Positions 1 through 13,043 of a DNA stretch of 64,000 nucleotides are shown one piece after another. How positions within the stretch are numbered: position 1 is the first letter of the stretch; each line of letters opens with the position of its first letter. The stretch is from Calycina herbarum (lineage: Eukaryota > Ascomycota > Leotiomycetes > Helotiales > Pezizellaceae), in assembly GCA_001414485.1 (NCBI GenBank), contig LLEY01000050.1, positions 62,001-126,000 of the forward strand. The letters run 5' to 3'. The translations under genes were made by a program, and so were the position numbers. The notes under the pieces are model-generated. The model made no database searches, was not told where the DNA came from, and saw nothing but the letters and a program-made list of their open reading frames with translations.

Positions 1-1433
1 TAAATCAAAAACTCTTATATAAGGTCTCTCTTTTCTTCTTAATTTCCTCGGCTCTTCTTATCTTCCTCGTAGTCTTTCTAGGCTTATAATCGTTCGCTTT
101 TAGTAGGTTTTAACTTACGTAGAAAGCGCTTCTTAAACTAACGAATAGAGGTAATACTATATATTACGTAAGTTAATAGCTTCTACAAGTCCGCCTCTGC
201 TCTATAGCCTCTCTATTGAATAAGATATTAGAATCTAGTCTTATTTCTTCTTAAATTTACTATTTCCTTTATAGTCTAGAGTACGTGTCTACTGTCGTCG
301 ATTACTACTAGTGTTGCTAGTAGCGAAGGTTGATTTATCTAACCTAGTATAGGGATACTAGCGGTAGAGCGTAGTAGATTAGTATAGAATATATTATAAA
401 TCGATTCTAGTTCGTAGAGCAGTTCTAGTTTATATATATAAGAGTATATAGCTTAAAGTATATAGAAAGAGCTAATATACTTAGTATTAAACTTAGGAAT
501 TAGTTTAGCTAACTTAATATTCTAGATACTAAGTATAACTATATCCTTAATTCTATATACTAGGGCTAGTAATCGGTAAGCGTTAGTAGCTTCCTCTATT
601 CTATCTCTTAAGATAAGGAGGTTTGTATATAGAAGTACTAAAGCGTCTTTTATCTTTATAGCAAAGGTTATACTAGCGACTACGCTTTAAGAATCAGATA
701 TAGCTTAAGAGAGACTAAAGCTTACTCGAGGATAGTAACCGTTGTTTATAAAGAAGAGTAATATATCTATAGCTAAACTACGTACGTTTCTTATAGTAAA
801 CTCGGCTAGTAGTAAGAACTAGATCTAATCCTCTTAAGTATAGTCGATATACTAGCGGAGATACTTAGAGATAGATTTATTAGCGATTTCAGTTTAGCTG
901 TCGGTTTCTAGGTAGTAGGTAGTAGAAAGGTCGATTTGTATATATAATATATCGTAGACTATTTTCTAGAATACTATAATAAATAGTAAGTCTTTATTAG
1001 AGATAATAGAGTCTAGTAGTCTATAGAGCTTCTAAACGTCTTATATAAATAAGCGAGCTAAGTTAATAGTAGTCTACTTTAAATAGTATAGAATAATATA
1101 GTAATCCTTTATAAGCTTATTAGTAACTACTATAATCTAGTCGTAACTGTCTACTATTATAATCGGTTCTATAAAGTTAATAGATAGGTTCTTCTATTAC
1201 TAGATTAGAATAGAGAGAGGTTTTAAAGTACTCTAATATCGTAGCTAGAAAAACTTATTTCAAAAGTAACTCTTATAAGCTTTAACGAATTACTTAATAT
1301 TCTTATAAAGTTTAGATTACTAGTAGTCTCTAGATACTAGCTTAAATATCTTATTCTTACTAGAGTAACTACTCTTAACCGAGTCGTAGATTCTCTAAAG
1401 AAGCTAGACTCTAAGCTTAGTATCTAGAACGTA
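1..1433 (-). mobile_element. Ty3/gypsy-type retrotransposon fragment (integrase region), RIP-mutated
   Basis: Read on the minus strand, roughly 820-1,330 gives a decayed retroviral-type integrase core. A segment resembling LSVDFIEP, then a VVTNKLTKD-like stretch, a DRDPLF-like stretch and STTYHLETDGQTE appear in the order usual for Ty3/gypsy integrases, interrupted by TAA/TAG stops. The left part (1-800) should hold the C-terminal end of Pol; I see Lys/Glu-rich sequence but no clear chromodomain. No LTR is visible because the element runs off the left edge. The right boundary is set by the oligo(TTTA) run at about 1,434, taken as the 3' tail of the neighbouring LINE. This family is not one of the three chromoviruses further right. 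It is non-coding today. Confidence 0.7.
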
Positions 1434-1599
1434 TTTATTTATTTATTTCTATTTAACGTTAAGCGGAGTCTAGCTCGCGTAGGCTAGGTTCTAAAAGAGT
1501 CTTAGTTTTAAGTAAATAACGTTAGAGAGGTGCCTTAGGCTATAGAGAGTGTAAATAAAAGAATGCTAATTTATAAGAGATAGTTTAAAGAGAAGCCTT

Positions 1600-4181
1600 A
1601 CTTCTAAAGCAGCTCTTGTTTTAAATTAGTATAAAAACTAGAGTAGAATAAGAAAACAGTATATAATAATAGAGAATAGAGAATAGAAAAGGTTATAGAG
1701 TAGAAGAGAGAGAGATTCCTCTATCGAGAATAGATCTTAGTATAAAACTTCGTCTTATAGTAGACCTTATAAAATAGCTCCTCGTAGTATAAGCTGAAAA
1801 GTAGTTAAGAGTTCCTCTTAGCCTTTATAAGTAGCTTAGAAGCTACTTTGTTTACAAGTCTATAAAAGAGTAGATAGAATTAAGTCTTCTTCTTTCTATA
1901 CTTATACTTCTCTAAGATAAGTAGTATATTAAAGTAAAGAAAGCGAAGGTAGTACGTAGTAAAGTCTCCGTAGCTAGAGCGAGTAGTAATTAAGCGAGCT
2001 AGGACCTCTCTTAGTAAGCGAAGTAACCGAGGTTTTAAGAACTAGTTATTAAGCCCTAGATTCTTATATAGCCTAGGAAGTGTAGCTTTCTATAGCTTCT
2101 TTATAAGCTGTACCTCTGTCTCTTTAACCTCTCTCTTAAGTGTAGTTATATAGAGTAAGAGAAGAGAGTTTAAAGAGAGTAGCCGAGCGCCTCTCTCTAT
2201 AGCTCTATCTACTATCTTATTACCTTAGATACCTATATAGCTAGAACACTATATAGTTTAAACTTTTCTAGGGTATAGTAGAGCTAACTCGTTAACTCTA
2301 TTAAAAGTCTCTTACGAAGTACTATAGAACTAGTAGGTTAGTTATAGTATAGCTTCGAGGTTATTAAGATAGACCTAGCACTTCCTAGCCGATAACTAGA
2401 AAGAGAAAGCTAGGGCTAATTAGAGACTATATAGAGCTGCTCTAGCTTCTACGTCGTATATCTCTAGTGTCTTACTAAAGGAGAAGACCTTAGTATTAAA
2501 GATAACTCTCTCTCTTATTAGATAGACGCCTTCCTTAGTTCTCTTATTATCTAAGCGAGAGCCGTCGGTAAAGACTACTAGGTCTATAGCAGGAACAGTA
2601 GTAAGTAATTCAAGGAATTTAGCTTTATAAGAGTCCTTAGTTCCTCTAGAGTTAGGCCCCGCTATCTCTAGAAGGCGGGCTTGCTAGTTAAAGCCTCTAT
2701 TCTATAGAGAGTCTTAAAAAGAGTTAATCTCTTTAGAAAGAGAGAGGGCTCTACGAGCACGGTATATAAGCCTAGTTTTAGAACAAGGGTTATTTATATA
2801 TTGTTTCAGTAGGTAAGTCAGGTTAAGCTGTCGAGTTCTAGCTTTAAGTGCTTTACTTCTAACTATAAGAGTAATTTTAGAAGCTAGAAAGCTAGATTCT
2901 ATAAGAAGTACTAAGGTAGGAGTAGTTTTATATACTAGAAGAACAATTCTAGTATACTTAGCTACTACTCTATTTAGTAGAGTTAGATAATAGCTAATTC
3001 AGTTATTTATACTCTCTGTCTAGTTACCTCTAGCTCTAGTATATCTAAGAAACCAGGTCTCGCTTCTAAAGTAGGCGATCGATAGAATATAAGTAGTAGT
3101 AGCTTATTTAAGCAGGTAAGCGAGTAAGCCTCTTACTATATTTATTATCTCTTTTAAGGCACTAGCTACTAGTGTAGCCTTACTAGCTATTCTTCTAACA
3201 TAGCTATAAAAGGTAAGACAAGGGTTAAAGAAGATACTAAGCTAGCGTAGCTCTTACGTAGGCTCTATTATCTTTTCTACTACTATAATAGAGAGAGAAG
3301 AGCAGATACCTCTCTCTTTTTACTTTCTCTTATAAGAGAAGTAGATAAGTTCTAACTTCTTAGTATTAAAGGTAATACTCTCTTCTATTCTCTAAGCTAG
3401 TATACTAGCTACCTATTTTATAAGAACTATAGTATTCTCTACTCTAGAGAGCTTAAAAGCAAGTAATCTAATATCGTCTATATAGCTAAACCTCTTTTAT
3501 ATTAAAAGAGAGCCTACTTCTAGTATAAATAGTAGCTAGATATAGAGTATAAAGAGAATTAGTAAGATAAGCGAGTCTTAAGAAAGCCTATATTAAAGAA
3601 AGATAGATATCTCTATTTCTCTATCTAGCTTTACTTTAACTAATCTATTAGATAAGAAGGAAGTAACCTATACTATAAAGCTATATAGCTACTTTTACTT
3701 TTAAAGCCTTTTAATTAGATAGCCTAGGAGTACTACGTTAAAGACGCTCTTAATATCGAGTATAAGAAGAGAAGCCTCTTACTTATCTCTAAGCGCTCTT
3801 ACTATATTAAATATAAAGTAGGTTATAAGGTCTATAGTAGCTTATAAGAGAAGAGCTCTAAACTAGTTTAGTTTAAGAATAGCGTACTTAATAGTAATCT
3901 AGGAAGCTCTCTTTATTAGAAGTCTTTTAAGGCTCTTTCTAAGAACTAAGAGTAGAGAGATTAGTTAATATATATAGAGAGATAACTTATTCTTCTTATT
4001 AAGCTTTAGGATAATAGCTATAATAGCTGTTTAGAAGATCTTTAAATAGAACTCTAACTCTATATATCTTTTAAATAGTAAGTATACTAGATATAAGATC
4101 TAAGGCTATATTATATTAAAGACGTTTATAATAAGTTTATTCTCTCTTAGAGTAGTAGAGGCCTTTCCTAGAACTAACTTC
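1600..4181 (-). pseudogene. LINE ORF2, reverse transcriptase and RNase H part
   Basis: The minus-strand translation contains YIDDIRLLA at about 3,460-3,490, the FxDD polymerase box of a LINE reverse transcriptase. About 900 bp further on is VVFTDGSRLDNK (near 2,545-2,580), the first catalytic Asp region of an RNase H domain, a combination typical of Tad1-type elements. Downstream sequence (about 1,800-2,300) resembles the rest of the RNase H domain. In-frame stops are TAG/TAA, as expected from C-to-T changes at CAG/CAA or G-to-A at TGG. The upstream part of the same ORF continues beyond the Gag-only LTR insertion at 6,932-8,079. Confidence 0.75.
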
Positions 4182-4186
4182 TTAAT

Positions 4187-4460
4187 TGTAATAGAACTAT
4201 CAGAAATGATCGGAATTGGAATTGCCGAGTCTACGTGCCGAATAGGATACGATACGGATATTGTTTCAGGATTCGGAATAGCTAGATAGCTTCCGGACTT
4301 ACTATTGTCTGAACCTCTTGTAAATAGCTGCCTCCTCTCTATCGGGAAAGACCAATTTAGTCTTTTCCTTTGTATTAGAGCCTAGTATTCGGATATGTTA
4401 TTCTATCGAACGCACTTCTATATACCTCTTTTATAGTAGTATCTGTTTCGTGCTATTATA
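4187..4460 (+). repeat. 5' LTR of Gag-only element
   Basis: This 274-bp copy matches 6,653-6,926 along its whole length, with differences mostly of transition type. It contains a TATA-like TGTAAATAGC block and a CCTCCTCTCTATCGGGAAAG block shared with all family members. Confidence 0.9.
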
Positions 4461-4949
4461 TTAAAAGAATAAATTCGACTCCGCTAGGGACAGCCTATTA
4501 TAATATCTTACTCGAGCGCGCTAGCGTACTTGCTTCGAATTCGATTTAGCCTAGATTCGGATTAGTATATCGACAACCTTAAATAGCTAGGTAATCAGAG
4601 ACTACCTAGATAGCTAGTAACACCGGGGTTTGGTGTCTAAACAGTTAGCTAGTAAAATCGTAGGTGATTCTTACGTTAATAGGAGTAGACTACGCTAAGT
4701 ACTCCTGAGACTCCTAATAACCCTCTTTGTATAGGGATTACTATATAAGATATAGATAGTCGACGATATACAGTTACCTAGAAGGCTCCCGAATCTACCC
4801 CTTAACCCCCCCTCGAACGGTATACGATATACCAGAATAAGGAGAGACCTTAGGTCCCTCTAAAGCTCTGCTTAAGAGCGTTGAGCAACCTACTAGGGAA
4901 GCCAGTAGACCCCCCTCCGAAAGGTCTACGAATTACACTTGTACGCTAA

Positions 4950-6000
4950 AACCTAAGAGGTCTTAGAACAACAATAAAGTCAAAGATAAACGAGACTTCT
5001 CTAACGCAGACGAGATACGAGGTATAGTATAAGGCCTAGAAGAAAAACTTTAAGATAACAACGATCAGTTCGTATAGTTAGAAAGGATGATAAGCGAACT
5101 CTAACTTACCTCTACGAATCCACCCCGAATCGATCTAGAGCCTCTTTCGCCTCTAAGTACTACGCGAGACCCTTTTCGCTTAAGGGACACTACTACCCCT
5201 GATACCTTCCCTCGACGGCAGACCACCCTCCCAGCCTTAGAAGGCACCCCGAATCCCCTCCTACCCTGAACCGCCAAAAGCAAGATCATAGAAAGGATTA
5301 AACCCTTGAATAACAGTACCTCACCTACCTACTAACAATAGAAGATATCGGTACGCGATAGACTCCTAGTAAACGCCGATTATTACAATACTACACCGAC
5401 TCGAAAGGCCCTTATCTAGGGAACAACTACGGGCTACGCTAGGAACTACCTTAAGCCTAGATACGAGTCCGAGTCGATTTATATTACTTTCTACAATTAT
5501 TAAGATATGATTAAACTTTTAGATTTATATTTCTTAACCGGATACGAGATAGAGGATATATAGAACACCTTCTAGGCTTTATAGATAGATGACGCTAAAG
5601 GTAAAGAAACGTTTACTAACTTTAGAGGTCGCTTTTCAAGTATAGCTATACTTAGAGAGATACCAGAGTTAGAACGGTTCTTCTATATATAAGAAAAGAT
5701 TATACTATAGCTATAAAACTCAGCTGCTATACTTAAGAGACGTTAGAACTATAACTTCGTCGAAATAGTAGCAGATCTTCTAGCCCTAGATAAGGAAAGA
5801 CGCTAAAACGCTGAGTTATATATAGCTAATACGACTAAGCCAGTTAGTACAACCACTTTAGTTAAAAAGACTACCTTTTAATCCTTATCTAGTATAATAC
5901 CGAACCTCCTACTACCTAAACACGAATCCTTTTCTACTGTTCAAAGGGAAGATGAAACCAAGTCCTCGTAGAGTACTCTAAATCAGTAGGAAAACGAGGC
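4950..6000 (+). pseudogene. Gag-like ORF of the Gag-only element
   Basis: The reading frame begins in a Lys/Asp/Glu-rich segment (about 4,950-5,100) whose heptad-like leucines suggest a coiled coil, followed by a Pro/Thr/Arg linker (5,100-5,290). After that comes a domain with a YYNTTPTRKALI-like segment and, near 5,590-5,640, the motif DDAKGKETFTNFRGRF, which resembles the capsid region of Ty3-type Gag. Stops are TAG/TAA at RIP-type positions. No CCHC zinc knuckle was found. The start and end are approximate. What it is: capsid protein remnant; the assignment rests on pattern and context, not on a database match. Confidence 0.55.
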
Positions 6001-6652
6001 ATTAGATAACATAGTTTATATAACTATATCTAAACCTAGATCGACGTCGTATCCGTAACTGCCTCTTTATTATTCTAGATCTAGAACAGTAAGACTTAAT
6101 TATTAGCAATAAATAGTTAAAACATTTTAAAATACTCCTTAACCCTACTAGGAATTAACTTATTTAGCTAGCCGAAACCTTACCGACTCCCTACTTCGGT
6201 AAGGAGTCCTTACTTTCTTTTACCTTCTAGCCGGATTCTAGAAGTCTAATTTGAATTAGATATGAATCAGTTATAAATCGAAGAAGTACGCTAATAAGTA
6301 ACCTCTTAGCTAAGTTATTACTATCTTCTACGATATCGACTTCTAAATTCCGACTTTTCCGCCTCCGACTCCTATCTAAATCCCCTCTAATATGTAGAAC
6401 AATCGAGGAGTCAGACTATACACTCTTTTAGCGAATACTTTACTTTTAGTAGGAAACACCTAATATAGGCAACATCTATAAACAAGGCCGGCTATGACTC
6501 GTATCCTACCTTTTACTAAACACCTCGCTTAATAAACCGTATTCTATACGACAATCCTTCTACTACTAATACTACTGCCTATAGACACCGCCCACCGATA
6601 CCGCACCGACAATAGAAAGACTCGAGGACGAGTCTTTTTCAAGGAGAGGGGA

Positions 6653-6926
6653 TGTAATAGAACTATCAGAAATGATCGGAATTAGAATTGCCGAGTCTAC
6701 GTGCTAAATAGGATACGATACAGATGTTGTTTTAGGATTCGGAATAGCTAGATAGCTTCTAGACTTACTATTGTCCGAACCTCTTATAAATAGCTGCCTC
6801 CTCTCTATCGGGAAAGACTAATTTGGTCTTTTCCTTCGTATCAGAGCCTAGTATTCAGATATGTCATTCTATCGAACGCACTTCCATATACCTCTTTTGT
6901 AGTAGTATCCGTTTCGTGCCGTTATA
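6653..6926 (+). repeat. 3' LTR of Gag-only element
   Basis: This is the right-hand copy of the 274-bp LTR, preceded by the purine tract at 6,640-6,652 and followed by target duplication ttaat (6,927-6,931). Confidence 0.9.
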
Positions 6927-6931
6927 TTAAT

Positions 6932-8079
6932 CTTATATAAGATAAGATCTGTCTAGAGTAGAGTATAAGTTAAAGTAGTAGAGATATTAAATAGTATATC
7001 TCTAACTTTAGCCTTGTTTATAAGTAGTTCTTATACTAGGATCTTCTGTTTCTTCTAAGTAGTAAAACCTAGCTAGTCTATCGAGTTCTTTAAAGAAGAG
7101 AACTTATAAATCCTAGTACTCTAGTACTACTTATAGATCTTAAAGACCTTCTTACTCTTTATAGCTTTATTAATTAAGCTATAAAAGTGTTCTCTCTTTA
7201 TCTTTTAAATCTCTCTTCTAAGAGCCTTCTAAAGTTCTTTCGTAGCCTCTATACTAGCTCTAAGCCTTTGTACTCTTCTAGCTTTAGAAGCCGTAGATTA
7301 ACACTCCTCGTTCTATTGTAGATGTCTAGTTCTATACCTAAGCTCTCGCTTAGTACTACTAAGGTACGTACTATATATACACTTAATAATAAACCCTACT
7401 AAAGCCTTAAGCGAGTCTATATTCGGCTGTTCTAGAAGCTTATATAGCTATTATTCTTTTAGCCTTTCTTATAAAGCTGTTTTAAAAACTTTAATATTAA
7501 AAGTACTAAGTTTAAGTAAGTGGTTCTTCTTAGCTAATCTACTAGTATATAGTAGGTAAGTAAGAATAAGAAGATAGTCTAAGCTATACTTAAAAGCTAA
7601 GTTAACCTTAGTAGCTGTCTCTCTTTAATAGAGGCTACTAGAGTAAAAGGCTAAATCTAACGTAATCCCTAGACTATATATCTGTGTACTAGGCGGGGTA
7701 GTAAGCCAAAGTTCTCTATTCTCTATTTAGTCGATAAGCGAGAGTGTCTAAGTACTTTCTATACTTAGAAAGTTACGCTACTAGAGCTAGCTCTTAAGAT
7801 TAAAGTCGCTAGCTATAATAGTATTCGTTATATAGATATATTAAGAGCTTAGAATAAGGCTAATAGCCTTTTCTACTCTTTTAACATCTAGGGAAGCGTT
7901 ATATATATTAAGTATATAAAGCGAGGAGTCTTATAAAAGTATAACTAAGGTATAAACAAGGTCTTAGTACTAAAGCGAGAGAGCGATAGAGGTCTACTAG
8001 CTAATAAGAATACTAGTACTTTTATATATAAAGAAGAGTACTCTAGAAGGCCTAGTATTCTAGTTATAAATAGATATAA
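6932..8079 (-). pseudogene. LINE ORF2, endonuclease part
   Basis: On the minus strand this segment carries an apurinic/apyrimidinic-type endonuclease: an IYNASLDVKRVEKAI-like stretch, then ASDFNLKSQ (the GDFN catalytic box, Gly to Ser by a G-to-A change) near 7,780-7,820, and a TLDLAF segment near 7,660. It is the direct upstream continuation of the reverse transcriptase piece at 1,600-4,181. Its right edge is the Copia insertion with duplication tataa. Confidence 0.7.
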
Positions 8080-8297
8080 TATTAAGTAGATCTCTCTATA
8101 CCTAGTATAACTAGTATAGTAAGTCTATATAGCAAAGGTAGAGAGCTAGTAGAACAGTATAATATTAACTAAAGAGTATAGAAGATCGAGGTTCGCGTCT
8201 ATATATATATAGCTATACTATTATATATAATACTATACCTAATCGAGACTAGCTACGGCTATACTCTAGTTAGACCGTACTATATATTTTCTTAATA
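8080..8297 (-). repeat. 3' LTR of Copia element
   Basis: This 218-bp repeat matches 23,094-23,311 end to end. It starts TATTAAG (TG changed to TA) and ends CTTAATA. It includes the block gtcgaggttcgcgtc followed by (TA)n. Confidence 0.88.
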
Positions 8298-8379
8298 CTC
8301 TCTCTTAAGACAACTCGAGTAAAAATCAACGCCTTCTAATCCTTATTTAAAGGCCTTCTTATATATCTTCTAGTAACTT

Positions 8380-11300
8380 TTTAGTTTCTTATATCTATTT
8401 ACTCTAAGAACTGCTTAAACTTTACTCGCTATAATAGCTTTGTTATACTATTAGTAATTATATCCTTTATAGAGATAAAATCAACTTATAGACGTCTTTG
8501 TTCTATAAGATCTTAAATAAAGTAGTAATAGATATTAATATACTTTAATTATTTATTTAAGTAAGTATTTTAAGTAAGTATAATTATATCTTAATTATCG
8601 CTATATATTTAAATAAGCTAGAGGCTTTCTTCTACGTACTTCGCTAGGTTAAGGTCTTATAGGATTTATCTAAGCTATTGTCCTTACTTAGTATATAATA
8701 CGAGTATAATATATTCTAATTCATAGCTTAAGGTTAATACTAAACGTTACTTCTTACTTAACTACGAAATCAGTCTACTATAGAATATACTTATACTTCT
8801 AGATATACTCTTTCTATCTTTCTTTACTATAGCCTAGTTAGTATCTAAATAGACTCTTAGGTTAATAACTCCCTCTATTAGTAAGTAGATAATCTTAAGT
8901 CTTATAGTTAATCTTAGATATTAAAATAGATATTTTAATACCTATTTATAGTATTTAGCTAGATCGCTTATATATTAACTAAGCTTTCCTAGTATATATA
9001 TAATATTAGAGCAGGTAAAAACTATTATATATATAAGGCTTCTAATCGCTTATTAGTATTTAGATATATTAATTTAGATATTATCTTTAGTAGCTAGATA
9101 TAAGTTTTCGTAGTTAGTAGTAGAGATCTTCTTTATCTTAGTCTTTTCGTTTATAATATTAAATCTCTCTAAGACTTTAGTTAGATATTACTCTTAATTA
9201 ATCGTAATCGATTAATTCTTCTAATTATAGATTACTCTAGTACTAAGGATCTCTCTAATCTTCTCTAGAAACTTAGTATTAAACTAGGATTTAAGTCTTA
9301 CTTAAAACTATTTAATATCTAACTTTATCTTTACTAAAGTAACTATATTATTAATATAGATAAGGAGTTTTATAGATTTCTCTAGGTATATAAAGAGATA
9401 TAGATTAGCTAAGCTTTAAATAAATCTCTATTTTAGTAGCTTATCTTATATTAGACGATTCTAATTCTTTATAGCTTGTTTTAATCTATATAGACTTCGT
9501 AGTACTTATTAGACTTTTCTCTTTAGTAATTTAATCTTTTAAAATAGATCTAGAAAGATTCGTTCTTTTAAGTATAACTTTATAAACGTGTTTTTAATAT
9601 TAAATTAGTAGTATTCTAAGTCTTTAAGTACTATAGTCGCTAGAAATAGACGAAGTATATCTATTTAGACTATAGAAGCGAAGGTTTTATTAAAGTCTTC
9701 TTCTTAAATCTAGCTAAAATCTCTTACTACTAGTTAAGCCTTAAATCTCTCGATTAAACCGTCTTTAAGTATCTTTATTATAAATACTATTTATATAATA
9801 CTCGGTTAGCGTCTTCTAGTAGAATAACTTCTTAGAATATATTATTTATATAAAGTTCTAGTAATTCTTTAGCTATTATACTCTTTTATCGCTTGCTATA
9901 AATAGGATCGTTTACTATGTCTTAATAAGATTAGAGAATATAAATACTATAAATCACTTCTACTAGAAAAGTATAACGAAACTTAAACTATCTAATAAGA
10001 GTAATCGTTTCAAAGGTTAGTATATAAGTAAGAAGTATAGATACGCCGGGTTTGTTTACTTAGAAGTGAACTCGTTACTTATATTAAAGATATTAAATAA
10101 GATAATAAGATTAATAACTAAAGTTAAGTACGAAGCTTCTATCTAATAGTAGACGTGCTAGTCTTATATAGAACCTTCGTTTCTATCTAGATCTTTCCTA
10201 GTTCTAAGGATCCTTCCTAGATCTTTAGTATTCTAAGCTCTAGAGTAAGCTTCTATAAGCTCCAAAGTAACCGAGGTTACGTGCCTCTAATATAATTCTA
10301 ATAGTAAGATTCTAAAGTTCTTAAGTATTATATACTTCTAGACTTCCTCTTATATTACCTTCTCTTTCCTAGATACTCGTATCTTATTCTATTAGAGCGT
10401 CGTCTAGACTACTTACTATATATAACGTGATTCGTAATAAAAAGCTAACTTAATATTAGGAAGGATCTTAAGCTTATCTATATCTATGTTATCTTTGCTT
10501 ATTATCTATATAATTATCGCTTAAACTCGCTTAACGTCTAGACTTCTTACTAAGTCTATCTTAGCTCGTCTCTTTATATCTCTAGTAAAATATACTAGTA
10601 TTAGTAACGTAGTTTAGATCTTAGCCTAGGTCTCTAGTTCGTTGATATTATTCTCTTCTTTAATAGTTAGTTATATTTTAGCTAGAGATTAGGATTATAA
10701 TAATATTAATAAATTTCAACTTCTTAATTACTTTTATCTTTTTTATATCTTAGTCTTTTCTAGTTCTAATAACTGAATAAGCTCTTCTTATAGTTTAGCT
10801 TCCTTATCTTCTATATCTTCTATTTCTTTTTTAGTAAATATAGAAATATTTAAAAGAAGTATAAATTCAAAGACTATAACTTATATAGTTAAATCTATAG
10901 ATATATTCTTAACTAGTTCTAATACTTTTAAGAGTCGTTTATAAGACTTTCTATTCTTTATTACGATTATCGTTTCTTAGAGACCGCTAGTATAGTTTTA
11001 GAGCTTTAGCTTAACTTCTTCTTCTTTTAATTCTTTATTAATACTTATAATACTTATAATAATCGTACTCTCTTATTTAGAAGAGTAGACTCTAAAGTGT
11101 TTAGTTATTTACTCTAAGTATTTTATAAAAATACTAACTTATCTAGAGTTTACTAGCTTATTATATCTTTTCCTAGTAGAGATCGTCTTTTAATTAATAT
11201 AATAGTAGTATTTACTCCTCTATTATTAAATATAGCTTATACTTAGAACCTTCCTAGTAAATACCTCTATTAGACTTATCTTCTTACTATTAATTACAGG

Positions 11301-12787
11301 TCTATAATTAGTTTAATTTTATAAGTATACGTCTGTTTTTATAACTTTATCTTAGAATTCTATTAGAAGATTAGCTTAGTTAAGTAAAGCTTTTATACTT
11401 GTCTTAGTAGTTTAGATAGCTCTCTTAGCTAGTCTATTCTAATATAATAAAGTAATAATAGTAGATTATTCTTTAATATCTATATTAACTTACTATTCCT
11501 TAATAGCTTTTAGAAGTTCTAGTACGTTATTAGTTTAAGTACTCTTAATCTTTCTATTAGTCTAGTTCTCGATATAGATTTTCTAGTATAGAAGTGTCTT
11601 ATACGCTTTGTCTTTTGTCTTTAGTAGAAATACCTAGTTTTATTAAGAGAGTATATTAATAATTAATAAGATCTATCGATTTCCTTATATTATAGTTAGA
11701 AAAGAGCTAGTAACGTTAAACTGGATTTAGCCTAGTATTATTTCTATCTATTTAGCTAGTTCTTTTAAGAACTTGTTTTAAAGCTTAGTAAGTATATATA
11801 CTTCGTAGATATTTAAGTCTTTTAGAATTTTAATTCTCTTCTAAAGTATAGTAATATAGTATAAGTTTATAATCTTCTTTAAACTAAGATATATAAATCT
11901 CTAGTAGTACTTAAGATACTAATCTATATTAGTTTCTATTATAGCTTTATTATTAGATTTATAGTAGTAGTTACTTTCTACTATCTCTTTAGTAATTAAG
12001 ATAGTTTCCTTATATCTATTTATAATATTTATAATAATATAAAGGCTATCTTATATTTTAGAGGTAACTAGCTTCTAATCTTTATTTATTAGATATATCT
12101 TTTTATAATTACTTATAAATTTAAGTCTAAGAATAGACTAACATAGCTGTCGAACTAATAATAAGTTAATACTAAGTTTTAAGATATAGAGAACGTTTAA
12201 TAAGAATATTAAAGAGCTGTTCTTATATACTAGTCTCGTATCTTCTATCTAATTATATATTAGTTCTCTTTCTCTAATCTTTACTTATATAGACTTAATT
12301 TTCTTTAAGAATCTAAAGATAGAGGATTAGTTATATATATAAGAGAATATACTAGTGTTAACTAGCTATAAGAAGAGATTAGTCTTACTAATACTTAATA
12401 CTAAGAGTATAATACTCTTAATACTCTACTTACTATCTCTAGAGTCTTTAGTTTTAGATTTCTTAAGCTTTATAATATAACTCTTAGTTTTAGTTAAGTA
12501 GCGCTTATATAATAGATGTTTCTTTTTAACTCTTAATCTATTTACCTTAGAGTACTTCTTTTAGTTATATTCTTAAAGAAGTATTCAGGTATAAGAGAGT
12601 CTAGTATAGTTCTTAATAAGATAATTCTTCTTATATAAAAGATATATAATATCTTATTACTTATAACAAGTTTTAGATAAAGTAGATTCTTAGCTACTAC
12701 GTCGATATAAGTAAGATAGAATATATCTACTATCTTATATAAGATATACTAATTCTTTAGTTCTCTTAGTAAGAGTTAAGACTATTA
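8380..12787 (-). pseudogene. Copia Pol remnant: integrase, reverse transcriptase, RNase H
   Basis: The minus-strand reading from high to low coordinates shows three things. First, an integrase with FLLKTKDKAYKTL and IENQTNRKIKS (about 11,480-11,620). Second, a reverse transcriptase with LYINNIVTLVKIKLDIKQF-like sequence (YVDDIV box, near 9,320-9,360). Third, an RNase H tail with a SRSISIFYSRLIS segment (near 8,800) and a terminal KDIITNSITKLL, a decayed version of the DIxTKxL box that ends Copia Pol (near 8,440-8,490). A solo Ty3 LTR interrupts the polymerase at 9,972. The Gag part lies beyond the mariner, at 22,018-22,720. Frames are broken by TAA/TAG. Confidence 0.75.
9972..10439 (-). repeat. 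Solo LTR of the Ty3 chromovirus family, in Copia
   Basis: This is a reverse-orientation LTR. Read on the minus strand it starts TATTACGAATCACG and ends GTTTCGTTATA, matching the LTRs at 14,868-15,331 and 21,189-21,652 at both ends. Perfect 5-bp duplications aaaag flank it (9,967-9,971 and 10,440-10,444), so a whole element inserted and then lost its interior by LTR recombination. Its middle (10,170-10,260) differs from the other LTRs: it carries GATC-containing blocks instead of the GCGA repeats. Confidence 0.85.
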
Positions 12788-13043
12788 CTCGTAGAATACC
12801 TAAGCGAGATTTCCCGCTCTACTATAATTTCCGACACTCCGTCTTTAAAAACCTACTATAATTCAACCTTTTAACTAAAACTTATTAAATTAAAAATAGT
12901 AGACCGAATCCTCTCTCTCTCTTCTATATACGAATCTGGCTAGAATTAGTCGACACCGAAGTATACTAGAGTACGTTAAGCGCGAGATAATAGAAAATCG
13001 TAGAAGAAGATAGAAGCTGAATTAGATATACTAAAATCGACTA

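Larger units (their letters stand above)
4187..6926 (+). mobile_element. Gag-only (non-autonomous) LTR retrotransposon, full length
   Basis: Two 274-bp direct repeats bound the element (4,187-4,460 and 6,653-6,926). They start TGTAATAG and end TTATA, where the final CA has become TA. The flanking 5 bp, ttaat at 4,182-4,186 and 6,927-6,931, are a perfect target-site duplication. A purine tract (AAGGAGAGGGGA) sits directly before the right LTR. The 2.2-kb interior encodes a Gag-like protein (about 4,950-6,000, plus strand): a short coiled-coil start, a Pro/Thr-rich linker and a stretch near 5,590-5,640 reading DDAKGKETFTNFRGRF. I find no protease, reverse transcriptase or integrase motifs, so an autonomous partner must have moved it. 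Parts of the interior keep more C/G than neighbouring elements. Confidence 0.85.

Noticed and set aside
4461..4500. tRNA-like ttcgactccgctaggg sequence after the 5' LTR
   Set aside because: Only a T-arm-like stretch; no cloverleaf and no clear primer-binding complement could be assigned.
5101..5289. Open frame of 62 codons on the minus strand in the Gag-only element
   Set aside because: It is the shadow of the GC-richer Pro/Arg linker of the plus-strand Gag; no domain or start context.
8073..8297. 220-bp match between 8,080 and 23,094 first read as a second LINE copy
   Set aside because: Equal lengths of 218 bp, Copia interior between them and tataa duplications show they are the Copia LTRs.
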